Below are positions 17,741-26,704 of a DNA stretch of 64,000 nt, piece after piece; positions within the stretch are counted from its first letter, which is position 1; every line of letters starts with the position of its first letter. Location of the stretch: NCBI RefSeq assembly GCF_021389935.1, contig NZ_CP089979.1, forward strand, positions 2,399,001 to 2,463,000, written 5' to 3'. The translations under genes were made by a program, and so were the position numbers. The notes under the pieces were generated by a model. The model was not told where the DNA came from. It made no database searches and saw only the letters and a program-made list of their open reading frames with translations. The stretch is from Fulvivirga ligni (GTDB lineage: Bacteria > Bacteroidota > Bacteroidia > Cytophagales > Cyclobacteriaceae).

Positions 17741-19468
17741 ATGACTAAAGACATGAAAAATATAAATTCAGTAAAAAATATATTCCTTGCTTTAGGATTG
17801 GGGGCTATGATCAGCTGTTCTGATGACTTTTTAGAAGTACCACCTGAAGACACTGTAGTTGATGCTAACTTCTACAAAACTAATGATCAACTGTTGGCAG
17901 CCACAGCACCATTATATAACCTGGGATGGTTTGACTATAATGATAAAGCTTCCTATAATCTGGGCGATTTTAGAGGTGGATCTGCCTTCAGCGCTTATAA
18001 TGATCGTGAAAACGTAGAGTTCAACACTACAGAAAATACGCCGGAAAACGGAGCTGCCTGGAGGGCCTTTTATAATGTAGTAGGTCAGTCCAATATGACG
18101 ATAGTGAACATCAACCAGTATGCCACTGAAGGTGTGTCTGAGGAAGTGAAAAAGGTATGCATTGCCGAGGCCAGATTTATGCGAGCTTTGGCTTACCGCT
18201 ATCTGGTAATGAACTGGGAGGCTGTGCCGATAATAGAGAATAACCTTGAGATTCTAGATAATCCGCTGGTAGTGAAAAGAAATACAGTGAGCAGCATTTG
18301 GGGGTTTATTACAAAAGAATTTAGGGCTGCGGCTGCAGATTTACCAGAAACCCCTATGCTGGAAGGGCGGTTAACAAAGTGGGCCGCAGAGGCCATGCTG
18401 GCTCGTACTTATCTTACCAGATCTGGAGTGCCTGATAATTACGGAATGGGGGCTTCTGAGCAAGTAATCAACCGAAATCAGGACTATCTGGATAGTGCTA
18501 AATACTACTCTCAAAGAGTGATTGAATTTAGCGGAGCCGCTCTACTACCTAGCTATTCAGATCTCTATCATTATCCCTATGATAACAATTCTGAGTCATT
18601 ATTCTCTTTGCAGTGGGTGTTTACAGATAATACAGCCTGGGGTACTCAAAACAGTACACCAGCTTATCTTACACCTACTTCAGAACTAGGAAATGGTGAT
18701 GGCTGGGGTGGCGATAAAGGAGCTACTTTCTACATGTTGAGTTTATATGAAGGATTTGAAAATCAGGGAGATACCATATTGAGAGGTAGAACCGTAGATG
18801 CTAGACTTAAGGCTACTTTTATGCTGCCCGGAATGGAATATGATGAGCTTTCTTTTCAAGGTGGTGATGGTTTAGAAACCGGATATACCGTGCCTTATAA
18901 TGCAGGTACGCCAGGTGAGGCTGTAAATTTTGCAGCAGTCAAAAAGTATGTGGTAGGTAAGCTGGCCGCTACTGAAGCCGCTTCTCAAAGATACGGACAT
19001 GATACCTACATGATAAGATTGGCTGAAATGTACTTGATATATGCTGAGGCTGCTCTTGGTAATAATTCTAGCACTTCAGATGCCCTGGCTATGGAATACT
19101 ATAACCTCGTTCATGAAAGAGCTACTAATCAGGTAGAAACAGATCCACTGACCTTTGATATGATCTATGAGGAACGCCTGAAAGAGTTTGCAATGGAAGG
19201 TATGGCCTGGTATGATTTAGTAAGACTACATTACTACAATCCTCCATTGGCTTATGCTAAAATAGGCGAGCAGGACAGAGGGTTTTATTTCATTCAACCG
19301 GATCAATATCCTGATCCTACAGAATGGACCATCCGAAAGACAAGTTGGGATGACAATCGGTCTTTCAATGCAACCTCCGGTAACTTTAGAATTCCGCTAC
19401 CCGCGGCAGAAGTAAGTGCAGCTCCTAACCTGCTAGACGAACCGGTTCCATATGACTTTAGTGAATAA
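17741..19468 (+). CDS. susD: SusD-like glycan-binding lipoprotein (first pair)
   Basis: The 575-residue (from 17741) SusD/RagB lipoprotein sits as a lid on the SusC barrel and binds oligosaccharides at the cell surface. The signal peptide ends in a lipobox (A-M-I-S-C) followed by SDDFLEVPPED, the usual SusD start. TPR-like helices follow, and the C-terminus has the typical RIPLPAAEVSAAPNL motif. I chose ATG 17741; an upstream TTG at 17735 touches the susC stop and an ATG at 17753 is also possible. The spacing of six bases to susC indicates tight coupling. Confidence 0.93.
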   Translation: MTKDMKNINSVKNIFLALGLGAMISCSDDFLEVPPEDTVVDANFYKTNDQLLAATAPLYNLGWFDYNDKASYNLGDFRGGSAFSAYNDRENVEFNTTENTPENGAAWRAFYNVVGQSNMTIVNINQYATEGVSEEVKKVCIAEARFMRALAYRYLVMNWEAVPIIENNLEILDNPLVVKRNTVSSIWGFITKEFRAAAADLPETPMLEGRLTKWAAEAMLARTYLTRSGVPDNYGMGASEQVINRNQDYLDSAKYYSQRVIEFSGAALLPSYSDLYHYPYDNNSESLFSLQWVFTDNTAWGTQNSTPAYLTPTSELGNGDGWGGDKGATFYMLSLYEGFENQGDTILRGRTVDARLKATFMLPGMEYDELSFQGGDGLETGYTVPYNAGTPGEAVNFAAVKKYVVGKLAATEAASQRYGHDTYMIRLAEMYLIYAEAALGNNSSTSDALAMEYYNLVHERATNQVETDPLTFDMIYEERLKEFAMEGMAWYDLVRLHYYNPPLAYAKIGEQDRGFYFIQPDQYPDPTEWTIRKTSWDDNRSFNATSGNFRIPLPAAEVSAAPNLLDEPVPYDFSE

Positions 19469-19485
19469 CTATAACAGACATTAAG

Positions 19486-20634
19486 ATGAAAATAAGATAT
19501 AATACAATAGTTTATTTCATGCTGTCACTGGTATTTGTAGGTGCAATTATCAGCTGTACAGATGATGATGAATTAAATGGTGGAAAACCAAGGATAAGGT
19601 ATGTGCGTCTGGTAGATCCTAATTCTTCAGACTCTTTGTTAGTGGCTGGCTATCAGAATAATATGGTGGCTATCATAGGTGAAAATCTGGGAAAAACTGA
19701 GCAAGTATGGTTCAATGATAAGAAGGCTGGCTTGTCCCCAACTTATGTCACTAATTCTTCTATTCTAACCACTATTCCGGGAGACATTCCTGATCAGATT
19801 ACCAATAAAATGGCATTGGTGTTCAGTAATGGCGATACACTTTTCCATGATTTTGAAGTGGCCATTAGTGAGCCTGTAATTAATTCTATGAAAAGTGAGT
19901 ATGTATTTGCTGGTGATGTAGCTACTATTCGCGGCAACTTTTTCTATGAGCCTGTCACAGTTACATTCACTGGTGGGGTAGAAGGTACTGTGTCTACAGT
20001 AGATGATGATGCAGCCATTCTTCAGGTGGTGGTTCCAGAAGGTGCAGAGCCGGGTCCTATCACTATTACCACTCCATTTGGTGAGACAGAATCTGATTTC
20101 TGGTTTAGAGATAACCGAAATATCTTCATCAGCAGCGATCCTTTTACAGGCTGGTGGAATGAGTCCTTCGTAGTTTCTGCTCCAGAGGCCGGTGATCCAC
20201 CTTCTATTAACGGTAATTATATCAGAGTGAAGCAGAATATTGGTAGCTGGAGCTGGCTGGAAGTAGCAGGCGGACCACCAAGCGCCATGGGCGATATCAG
20301 TAAAAATATCCCTGATGAGGCCATCATAAAACCTTCTGATTATTATCTGAAGTTCGAAGTCAACACCATGAAGCCTTTTGATAACAATGTAATAAAGCTC
20401 AATGTAGGCTTGAGTAATGACTTTTATAACGATGGCTACCAGTGGCTGCCTCCATATGATACAAAAGGTGAATGGCAAACTGTGGTGATTCCATTGGAAA
20501 CTGTTATGGCAGATTTCGATACTTCTGTTAGTGCGGATGGGTACTATGCCAGAATTCTATTCCATGGCCCTGGTGATCTGGATGCTGATATCTCTTTTGA
20601 TAACTTCAGAGTGGTGCCTAAATCTCTCGATTAA
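19486..20634 (+). CDS. Surface glycan-binding protein, SGBP-B type (xyloglucan-binding)
   Basis: The 382-residue lipoprotein (lipobox A-I-I-S-C, acidic TDDDE after the Cys) has two IPT/TIG immunoglobulin-like domains (about 38-120 and 120-205). A C-terminal domain (about 205-382) looks like the xyloglucan-binding domain of B. ovatus SGBP-B. That domain shows GWWNESFVV, a Trp/Gly-rich GSWSWLEVAGGPP motif, and an ending DISFDNFRVV common to this fold. Such proteins hold polysaccharide at the cell surface for SusCD and the GH5. It lies 17 bases after susD. Related domains occur in PULs for other beta-glucans and mannans, so ligand assignment rests also on the neighbouring enzymes. Confidence 0.8.
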   Translation: MKIRYNTIVYFMLSLVFVGAIISCTDDDELNGGKPRIRYVRLVDPNSSDSLLVAGYQNNMVAIIGENLGKTEQVWFNDKKAGLSPTYVTNSSILTTIPGDIPDQITNKMALVFSNGDTLFHDFEVAISEPVINSMKSEYVFAGDVATIRGNFFYEPVTVTFTGGVEGTVSTVDDDAAILQVVVPEGAEPGPITITTPFGETESDFWFRDNRNIFISSDPFTGWWNESFVVSAPEAGDPPSINGNYIRVKQNIGSWSWLEVAGGPPSAMGDISKNIPDEAIIKPSDYYLKFEVNTMKPFDNNVIKLNVGLSNDFYNDGYQWLPPYDTKGEWQTVVIPLETVMADFDTSVSADGYYARILFHGPGDLDADISFDNFRVVPKSLD

Positions 20635-20650
20635 CTAAATACCAATTGAA

Positions 20651-22198
20651 ATGAAATTCATAAATAGATTATATATTCTATTCGTCTTATTTACTATCAT
20701 GGGATTAGCCTCATGTGGTGATGACGATGATAATAATACGCCAGATAATATCATGCTACTGAGCTTTGGGCCTACCGGCGTTCAGCACGGTGAAATGATA
20801 AAGTTTATTGGAGAAAATTTGGACAGAGTAGAGTCAGTAGAGCTGGGAGGTGGAGTGGTTATAGAAAAAGCAAGCTTTGATTCACAAACAGATCAAGTGA
20901 TAGAATTAGTGGTGCCGGCACAGGCTGAGGCAGGTGTGGTAACACTCCATAGTGCCGAAGGTGATGTGGTGTCAAAAACAGTTTTGAGTTTTGAGGTGCC
21001 AGTAGTTATTACGGCTTTTACAGGGGAAGTGAAGCCGGGTAATAACATCACTATTACAGGTAATTTCTTGAACTGGGTGGAGTCAGTATGGTTTACCAGA
21101 GATGTCGAAGTTACCGATTTCGTAAGCCAGAGTATGACCGAATTGGTGATTAAACTGCCTATGGAAGCAGAGACAGGGCCTATTGTTTTTATGACCGGAG
21201 GCACTGAGCCATTAGTGATAGAAACGGAAGAGGATCTGATAGTTACTATGCCAGTAATATCTTCATTATCACCACTTTCACTGCAACATATAGATGAATT
21301 AACAATCAGTGGAACCGACCTGGATTTAGTCAAAGAGATCAGGTTTCCTGATGGATCTACAATGTCAGAATTCAGCAGTCAGAGCGAGACGGAAATAAAG
21401 TTAAATATTCCGGCTACCGTTACTGATGGTAATATTGTATTGGTCCTTGCTTCTGGGGTGGAGGTGAGTAGTGATGACGCTATAAGTATCATCTTACCCA
21501 TCACTACCAGCATCACACCAGAAAATGCTGAGTTGGGAGATGATGTTACCATTACAGGCTCTAATCTTGATCTGGTGAAGAGTATTACATTTAAAGGTTC
21601 TGCCGCTGTTATTACAGAATTTGTATCTCAATCGGCTTCAGAAATAGTAGTAACTGTACCTGATGATGCTAAAAATGGCACCCTCACCTACAAGACTATT
21701 CACGATTTCGAAGTGGTGTCAGAAGTGGAGGCCTCATTGAATGTGTCTGCCGTATATTTTATCTATGACGATGCGCTGAACGCTAACTGGCAGCAATGGG
21801 GAGGTTGGGGTACTGACCTTCAGGATATGGCTAATACAGAACAGCCGGAAGCGGGATCAAATGCCTTAAAGATAATTTATAATGATGCTTATGGAGCTGT
21901 GCAGTTACACCCTCTGGCTACTGACGCCGGGGTTCTGAATAACTTTAGCAAGCTGGTTCTTTCTGTATATGGTGGCGCTAGTAGTGATGGAAATACTATG
22001 GCTATTCAACTCAAAGATGGTGATGGCAACTCTAGTTCTGAACCTACCTTTACTGTGGCAGCAGGGGTGTATACGGAGATTACAATTAATCTAAGTGCAT
22101 TTACCGGAGTTGATCTTACTAACATTGTTGAGTTCTATATTAAAAATTATGGCGTCGCTAGTAATACGGTGTATATAGATAATATTCAGCTAAAATAA
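20651..22198 (+). CDS. IPT/TIG-repeat surface lipoprotein with carbohydrate-binding-like C-terminus
   Basis: The 515-residue lipoprotein has a lipobox (G-L-A-S-C) followed by an acidic GDDDDNN stretch, a surface-export-like signal in Bacteroidota. Four tandem IPT/TIG immunoglobulin-like repeats span about residues 32-365; each begins with a form of PVITAF/PVISSL and contains an ITGxxL motif. The last 150 residues form a jelly-roll-like domain with NANWQQWGGWG and a closing NTVYIDNIQL, similar to carbohydrate-binding modules. It is 16 bases after the SGBP gene and before a terminator. It is probably a second, longer-armed glycan-binding protein. No catalytic motif is visible. Confidence 0.75.
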   Translation: MKFINRLYILFVLFTIMGLASCGDDDDNNTPDNIMLLSFGPTGVQHGEMIKFIGENLDRVESVELGGGVVIEKASFDSQTDQVIELVVPAQAEAGVVTLHSAEGDVVSKTVLSFEVPVVITAFTGEVKPGNNITITGNFLNWVESVWFTRDVEVTDFVSQSMTELVIKLPMEAETGPIVFMTGGTEPLVIETEEDLIVTMPVISSLSPLSLQHIDELTISGTDLDLVKEIRFPDGSTMSEFSSQSETEIKLNIPATVTDGNIVLVLASGVEVSSDDAISIILPITTSITPENAELGDDVTITGSNLDLVKSITFKGSAAVITEFVSQSASEIVVTVPDDAKNGTLTYKTIHDFEVVSEVEASLNVSAVYFIYDDALNANWQQWGGWGTDLQDMANTEQPEAGSNALKIIYNDAYGAVQLHPLATDAGVLNNFSKLVLSVYGGASSDGNTMAIQLKDGDGNSSSEPTFTVAAGVYTEITINLSAFTGVDLTNIVEFYIKNYGVASNTVYIDNIQLK

Positions 22199-22227
22199 AT
22201 TTTCTCGTATATAGTAAGTTGTAAGGG

Positions 22228-22252
22228 ACGGGCAGAAATGCCCGTTTTTTTT
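22228..22252 (+). terminator. Terminator closing the first susCD operon
   Basis: A 7-bp GC-rich stem (ACGGGCA at 22228-22234 with TGCCCGT at 22239-22245) has a GAAA tetraloop and a run of eight T. It separates the first transport unit from the hybrid sensor gene. Confidence 0.92.
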
Positions 22253-22420
22253 ATGCTGCTCAAAGCTCGCCCTTCTTACGGGTAGCTCACTTTTTTTAAC
22301 CTGAAAGAAAACCTATATTTAACTTTACAAGTGTGAAAAATACACGAACTGATTTTTCATATTGTCTGTTTAAGGTTTGATTTATAGATAGTTAACTATG
22401 AATTGATTTAAGGTATTCCA

Positions 22421-25400
22421 ATGAAGACCATTTCATTTTTAAAAATCTTTTTATTGCTCACATTCGTGCTATCCCTGGAAAGCAACGCCCAAATCCCTTT
22501 ACCCTATCAGTTCGAACATTTAGATGTGAAAGATGGCCTTTCACATGGGCAAATCAACTGTTTTTTTAAAGATAGCAGAGGCTACGTGTGGATAGGAACC
22601 TCCACAGGCCTAAATCTATATAATGGTTATAGCATCAAGACCTTTAATAATCTTCCTGGTGATGCTCAGACCTTAAATGCTAATGATGTTGAAAGAATAT
22701 CTGAAGATCCTGAAGGTAATATATGGGTGAGTACCTATCAGGGAATTGGTGTTTATAATCCTGTGAATGAGACTTTTAGTCAGAATATTGAGGCCTTTGT
22801 AGCTCAATACCAATTGCCCAATACTGATGTGTTTAAAATTCTTAAAGGTGATAGTGGTCAGTATTGGTTTCTGAATGAAAATGCAGGCGTCACCTATTTT
22901 AATGCCGAAAATGGAGAAACTAAGCATATCAAACTCAGTACTTCAGAGGTGTCTGATATTCAGCTGGATGGCAACGGTGATCTGTGGGCTATTCACACCA
23001 ATGGCCTATTACAAAAGATTGATCATCAAAAGCTGCAAGTTAGATCTACCTATTCGGAATTAGCTCATGTTGTGGCGTCTCAAGAGGTTGATTATCAGTT
23101 TAATATTGATGCTGATGGTCATTTATGGATTTATCAGCCTAATTATAGCAGAGGCGTTTATTTCTTTGAACCACAGTCCGGGCGATTGACTCATTACAGC
23201 AAAAACATCAAAGAACATAAGTTGGATAATGATCTGGTGACAGGTGTGGTAGAAGTTTCTCCTGGTATAATATGGGTAGGAACCAACCATGGAGGCATCA
23301 ATGTGATTGATAAAAAGCAGAACACCATTAAATATCTGGTTCATCACCCTGAAGTGCCCAATAGCTTGTCTCATAACAGTGTATACTCTTTATATAAAGA
23401 CGAGGATGATATTATCTGGGTAGGAACCTATAAGAACGGTATCAACTTTTATCACAAGAATATTAAACGGTTCAATCATTATAAGCACCTGATTTCGGAG
23501 CCTGCCAGTTTACCATATAATGATATCAATCGCTTTGTGGAAGATGATGAAGGAAACTTATGGATGGGAACCAATGGTGGCGGTCTTCTTTATTTTAACC
23601 GACAAACAAATACCTTCAAACAATATAAAGCTGACCCTAATGACCCTAATAGTCTGAGTAGCGATGTAATTGTAAGCCTGTTGATAGATAAAGATAATGT
23701 CCTTTGGGTAGGCACGTACTTAGGAGGGTTGAATAGGTTTAATGGAAAAGGGTTTGATCACTTTCGGGAAGATAATCAGGATAGCACCAGCATTTCTGAT
23801 GATAATGTGTGGGAGCTATTAGAAGATTCTTTTGGAAACCTCTGGGTGGGTACACTTGCCCATGGTGTGGATCTACTTAACCCTGATAATGAGCAATTTA
23901 CTCATTATGATGTAGATACAGTTAATCAACGAAATTCATTACATTCCAATTACATATTAGCCCTGGAGGAAGACGCCAATGGCAATATCTGGGTAGGTGG
24001 AGGAAACGGGGTTGATGTTTTTAATCCCAAAACAGGCTACGAAAAGCATTTTCTCCATGACCCGAAAGATTCTCTGAGCCTGGCCAGCAACACAGTGCTA
24101 TGCCTGCTCCATGATAGTGAAAATAGAATGTGGATGGGAACCCAGCAGGGACTAAATGTATATTCTCCTGAAGATGGTCTGTTTAGAAAATACACTACTC
24201 AAAATGGCCTTCCTCATAATACCATTCTCACCATTTTAGAAGCAAATGCTAATAGCATTTGGGTGAGTACACCCAATGGATTATCAAACATTGAACTATC
24301 TGAAAATGGAGAGGCCCGGTTTATTAATTATGATGAAAGTGATGGTCTTCAAGGCCGGGTTTTTAATGAAAACGCAGCCTATAAAACTTATGACGGAAAG
24401 CTCATATTCGGTGGGCCAGAAGGATTTAATATCTTCGATCCGGACAATATTGGTGAAAATGATCAGAAGCCAGAGGTGGTATTCACAGATTTTCAGCTGT
24501 TTAACAAAAGTGTAGAAGTAGGCGCAAAGGTTGATGACAGAGTGCTGCTCACAAAATCACTTTCATTTACTGATGGAATAACCTTAAATCATGATGAAAA
24601 CGTATTTTCTATTGAGTTTGCAGCGCTAAACTTTCTTCATGCGGGTAAGAATAAATACAAGTATAAGTTGGAAGGGTTTGATAAGCAGTGGCGTACCACC
24701 TCATCCAGAAAAGTCACTTATACTAACCTTGATCCTGGGAATTACACCTTCAAAGTGCTGGCATCAAATAACGATGGCCTTTGGAATGATCAGGAAACCA
24801 ACTTATCGATTCAGATTTTACCTCCTTTTTGGAAAACTACCTGGGCCTACGCTCTATATGCCATTATCATTTTAGGGGGCTTATACCTTACTCGCAGCAT
24901 CATATTACAGCGTGAGCGTATGAAGTTTCAGATAGAGCAGGAGCGAAGAGAAGCGCGGCAGCTGCATGAATTGGATCTATTAAAAATTCGCTTTTTCACC
25001 AATGTAAGTCACGAATTTCGCACTCCTTTATCATTGATCCTGGCACCTTTAGAAAAGCTGCTGAAGAATGATAAAGATGATATGCAAAGTAAGCAGTATC
25101 AGATGATTCACCGGAATGCAAGGCGACTATTGAACCTGGTGAATCAGCTTTTGGATTTCAGAAAGCTGGAGGTAGATACTATAGATTTACATACTTCTGA
25201 AGGCAATATCGTGAAATTTATAGAAGAGTCAGTTCATTCTTTTTCTGATCTATCTGAAAATAAGAATGTTGAGTTGGTCTACGAGAGCACGATCAATGAT
25301 TTTTTTGCCTCCTTCGACATGGATAAGCTGGAGAAGATACTGTTTAATCTACTTTCAAATGCCTTCAAATTCACCCCTCAAAATGGTAAAGTGCATGTAC

Positions 25401-26521
25401 AGGTCAATGCCTATGAAAGTGACAGTGGCACAGAGGAGCTAAAAATACTGGAGGTAAAGGTAAGTGATACAGGCATTGGTATTTCAAAGGAGCAACAGGA
25501 GCTTATTTTCGATAGATTTTTCCGTAGTGATACACCAGGCAGTGTGGTGAACCAGGGGAGCGGCATCGGGCTATCCATTACAAAGGAGTTTGTGAAGATC
25601 CATGGAGGCACCGTGTCTGTAGAAAGTGAGCCAGGTGAGGGTACTTGCTTTACCGTGCGTATTCCGGTGAAAACGGTGCCGGCTCAGGAAGTGAAGAGCC
25701 AGTCTACTCCGGATCAGCCATTAAGTGAAACGGTACATTCAAAACCTTTGCATGATCAGGAAACACCTTTGGTACTTCTGGTGGAGGACAGTGAGGATTT
25801 TAGATTTTACCTGAAAGATAACCTTGGAGTACACTTTAAAATTATTGAGGCTAAAAATGGTAAAGATGGCTGGCAAAAGGCTTTAGCGAACCTTCCGGAT
25901 TTAATAGTCAGTGATCTTTCTATGCCTGAGATGAATGGTGTGGAACTATGCGAGAAGGTAAAGTTAGACGCCAGAACCTCGCATATTCCATTTGTGCTGC
26001 TAACAGCGCATAGTGCTAATGATAAAAAGCTAAAGGGCCTAAATGTTGGGGCTGATGATTATGTCACCAAGCCCTTCAATTTTGAAATACTGCTTTCCAG
26101 GGTTAAGAACCTCATACAGCAGCGCCAGGCTATGCAGGCCGTTTATAAAAAGAAGATAACGGTAGAAACCAGTGAAATAGACATCACCTCTCTGGATGAT
26201 AAACTGATTCAGGATGCCATTAAAGTGGTGGAAGAAAATATTTCAAATCCAGACTTTTCTGTAGAGCAGCTCAGTCGAGAACTGGGCATGAGCAGAACAC
26301 ATTTGTATAAGAAGATGGTAGCCATTACTGGGAAAACACCAGTAGAGTTTATCAGAAAGATAAGGCTGGAGCGCGCTGCACAATTTCTACAAAAGAGCCA
26401 ATTAACCGTAGCTGAAGTAGCCTATAAGGTGGGCTTCAATAATAGAAAGTATTTCTCCAAATACTTTAAAATGGAATACAATATCCTCCCTTCGGCTTAC
26501 GCTGATCAGTATTCTAAATAA
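22421..26521 (+). CDS. Hybrid two-component system sensor/regulator of the PUL
   Basis: This 1366-residue protein joins sensing and transcription control in one chain. In order: signal peptide (1-24); a two-bladed set of two-component propeller repeats (about 25-700) with recurrent I/LWVGT motifs; a Y_Y_Y domain (about 715-795); one membrane helix (about 807-830); a histidine kinase with VSHEFRTPL (His near residue 863) and ATPase motifs NLLSNAFKFT, DTGIGI and GSGIGLS; a receiver domain (about 1114-1230, phospho-Asp near 1164 in SDLSMPEMNG); and a C-terminal AraC-type HTH (about 1265-1366). It should bind an oligosaccharide in the periplasm and activate PUL promoters. It sits between the two operons it probably controls. 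Confidence 0.95.
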   Translation: MKTISFLKIFLLLTFVLSLESNAQIPLPYQFEHLDVKDGLSHGQINCFFKDSRGYVWIGTSTGLNLYNGYSIKTFNNLPGDAQTLNANDVERISEDPEGNIWVSTYQGIGVYNPVNETFSQNIEAFVAQYQLPNTDVFKILKGDSGQYWFLNENAGVTYFNAENGETKHIKLSTSEVSDIQLDGNGDLWAIHTNGLLQKIDHQKLQVRSTYSELAHVVASQEVDYQFNIDADGHLWIYQPNYSRGVYFFEPQSGRLTHYSKNIKEHKLDNDLVTGVVEVSPGIIWVGTNHGGINVIDKKQNTIKYLVHHPEVPNSLSHNSVYSLYKDEDDIIWVGTYKNGINFYHKNIKRFNHYKHLISEPASLPYNDINRFVEDDEGNLWMGTNGGGLLYFNRQTNTFKQYKADPNDPNSLSSDVIVSLLIDKDNVLWVGTYLGGLNRFNGKGFDHFREDNQDSTSISDDNVWELLEDSFGNLWVGTLAHGVDLLNPDNEQFTHYDVDTVNQRNSLHSNYILALEEDANGNIWVGGGNGVDVFNPKTGYEKHFLHDPKDSLSLASNTVLCLLHDSENRMWMGTQQGLNVYSPEDGLFRKYTTQNGLPHNTILTILEANANSIWVSTPNGLSNIELSENGEARFINYDESDGLQGRVFNENAAYKTYDGKLIFGGPEGFNIFDPDNIGENDQKPEVVFTDFQLFNKSVEVGAKVDDRVLLTKSLSFTDGITLNHDENVFSIEFAALNFLHAGKNKYKYKLEGFDKQWRTTSSRKVTYTNLDPGNYTFKVLASNNDGLWNDQETNLSIQILPPFWKTTWAYALYAIIILGGLYLTRSIILQRERMKFQIEQERREARQLHELDLLKIRFFTNVSHEFRTPLSLILAPLEKLLKNDKDDMQSKQYQMIHRNARRLLNLVNQLLDFRKLEVDTIDLHTSEGNIVKFIEESVHSFSDLSENKNVELVYESTINDFFASFDMDKLEKILFNLLSNAFKFTPQNGKVHVQVNAYESDSGTEELKILEVKVSDTGIGISKEQQELIFDRFFRSDTPGSVVNQGSGIGLSITKEFVKIHGGTVSVESEPGEGTCFTVRIPVKTVPAQEVKSQSTPDQPLSETVHSKPLHDQETPLVLLVEDSEDFRFYLKDNLGVHFKIIEAKNGKDGWQKALANLPDLIVSDLSMPEMNGVELCEKVKLDARTSHIPFVLLTAHSANDKKLKGLNVGADDYVTKPFNFEILLSRVKNLIQQRQAMQAVYKKKITVETSEIDITSLDDKLIQDAIKVVEENISNPDFSVEQLSRELGMSRTHLYKKMVAITGKTPVEFIRKIRLERAAQFLQKSQLTVAEVAYKVGFNNRKYFSKYFKMEYNILPSAYADQYSK

Positions 26522-26557
26522 GAGGCCCTCTTTTTTACTTAAGAATCCCCTTTAAAA

Positions 26558-26622
26558 CAATTTATACCCCAGAAATGGCTCTGTTAACCATTTGAGCCCT
26601 CATTTGAAACATTTGATACCCC
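26558..26622 (+). promoter_or_regulatory. Helically phased direct repeats upstream of GH31
   Basis: Three related sites lie on the plus strand: CAATTTATACCCC at 26558, CATTTGAGCCC at 26589 and CATTTGATACCCC at 26610. Start-to-start distances are 31 and 21 bases, about three and two helical turns. A fourth partial copy, CATTTGA, starts at 26601. AraC-type proteins commonly bind 21-base-spaced direct repeats, so this is the best candidate operator for the hybrid sensor. Confidence 0.5.
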
Positions 26623-26704
26623 TAAGAATACATCATTATTTCTACATTGGATCCTGCAAACGATTGATAATTGAGTGTTGCTGGATTTAAACCATGAATA
26701 AATA

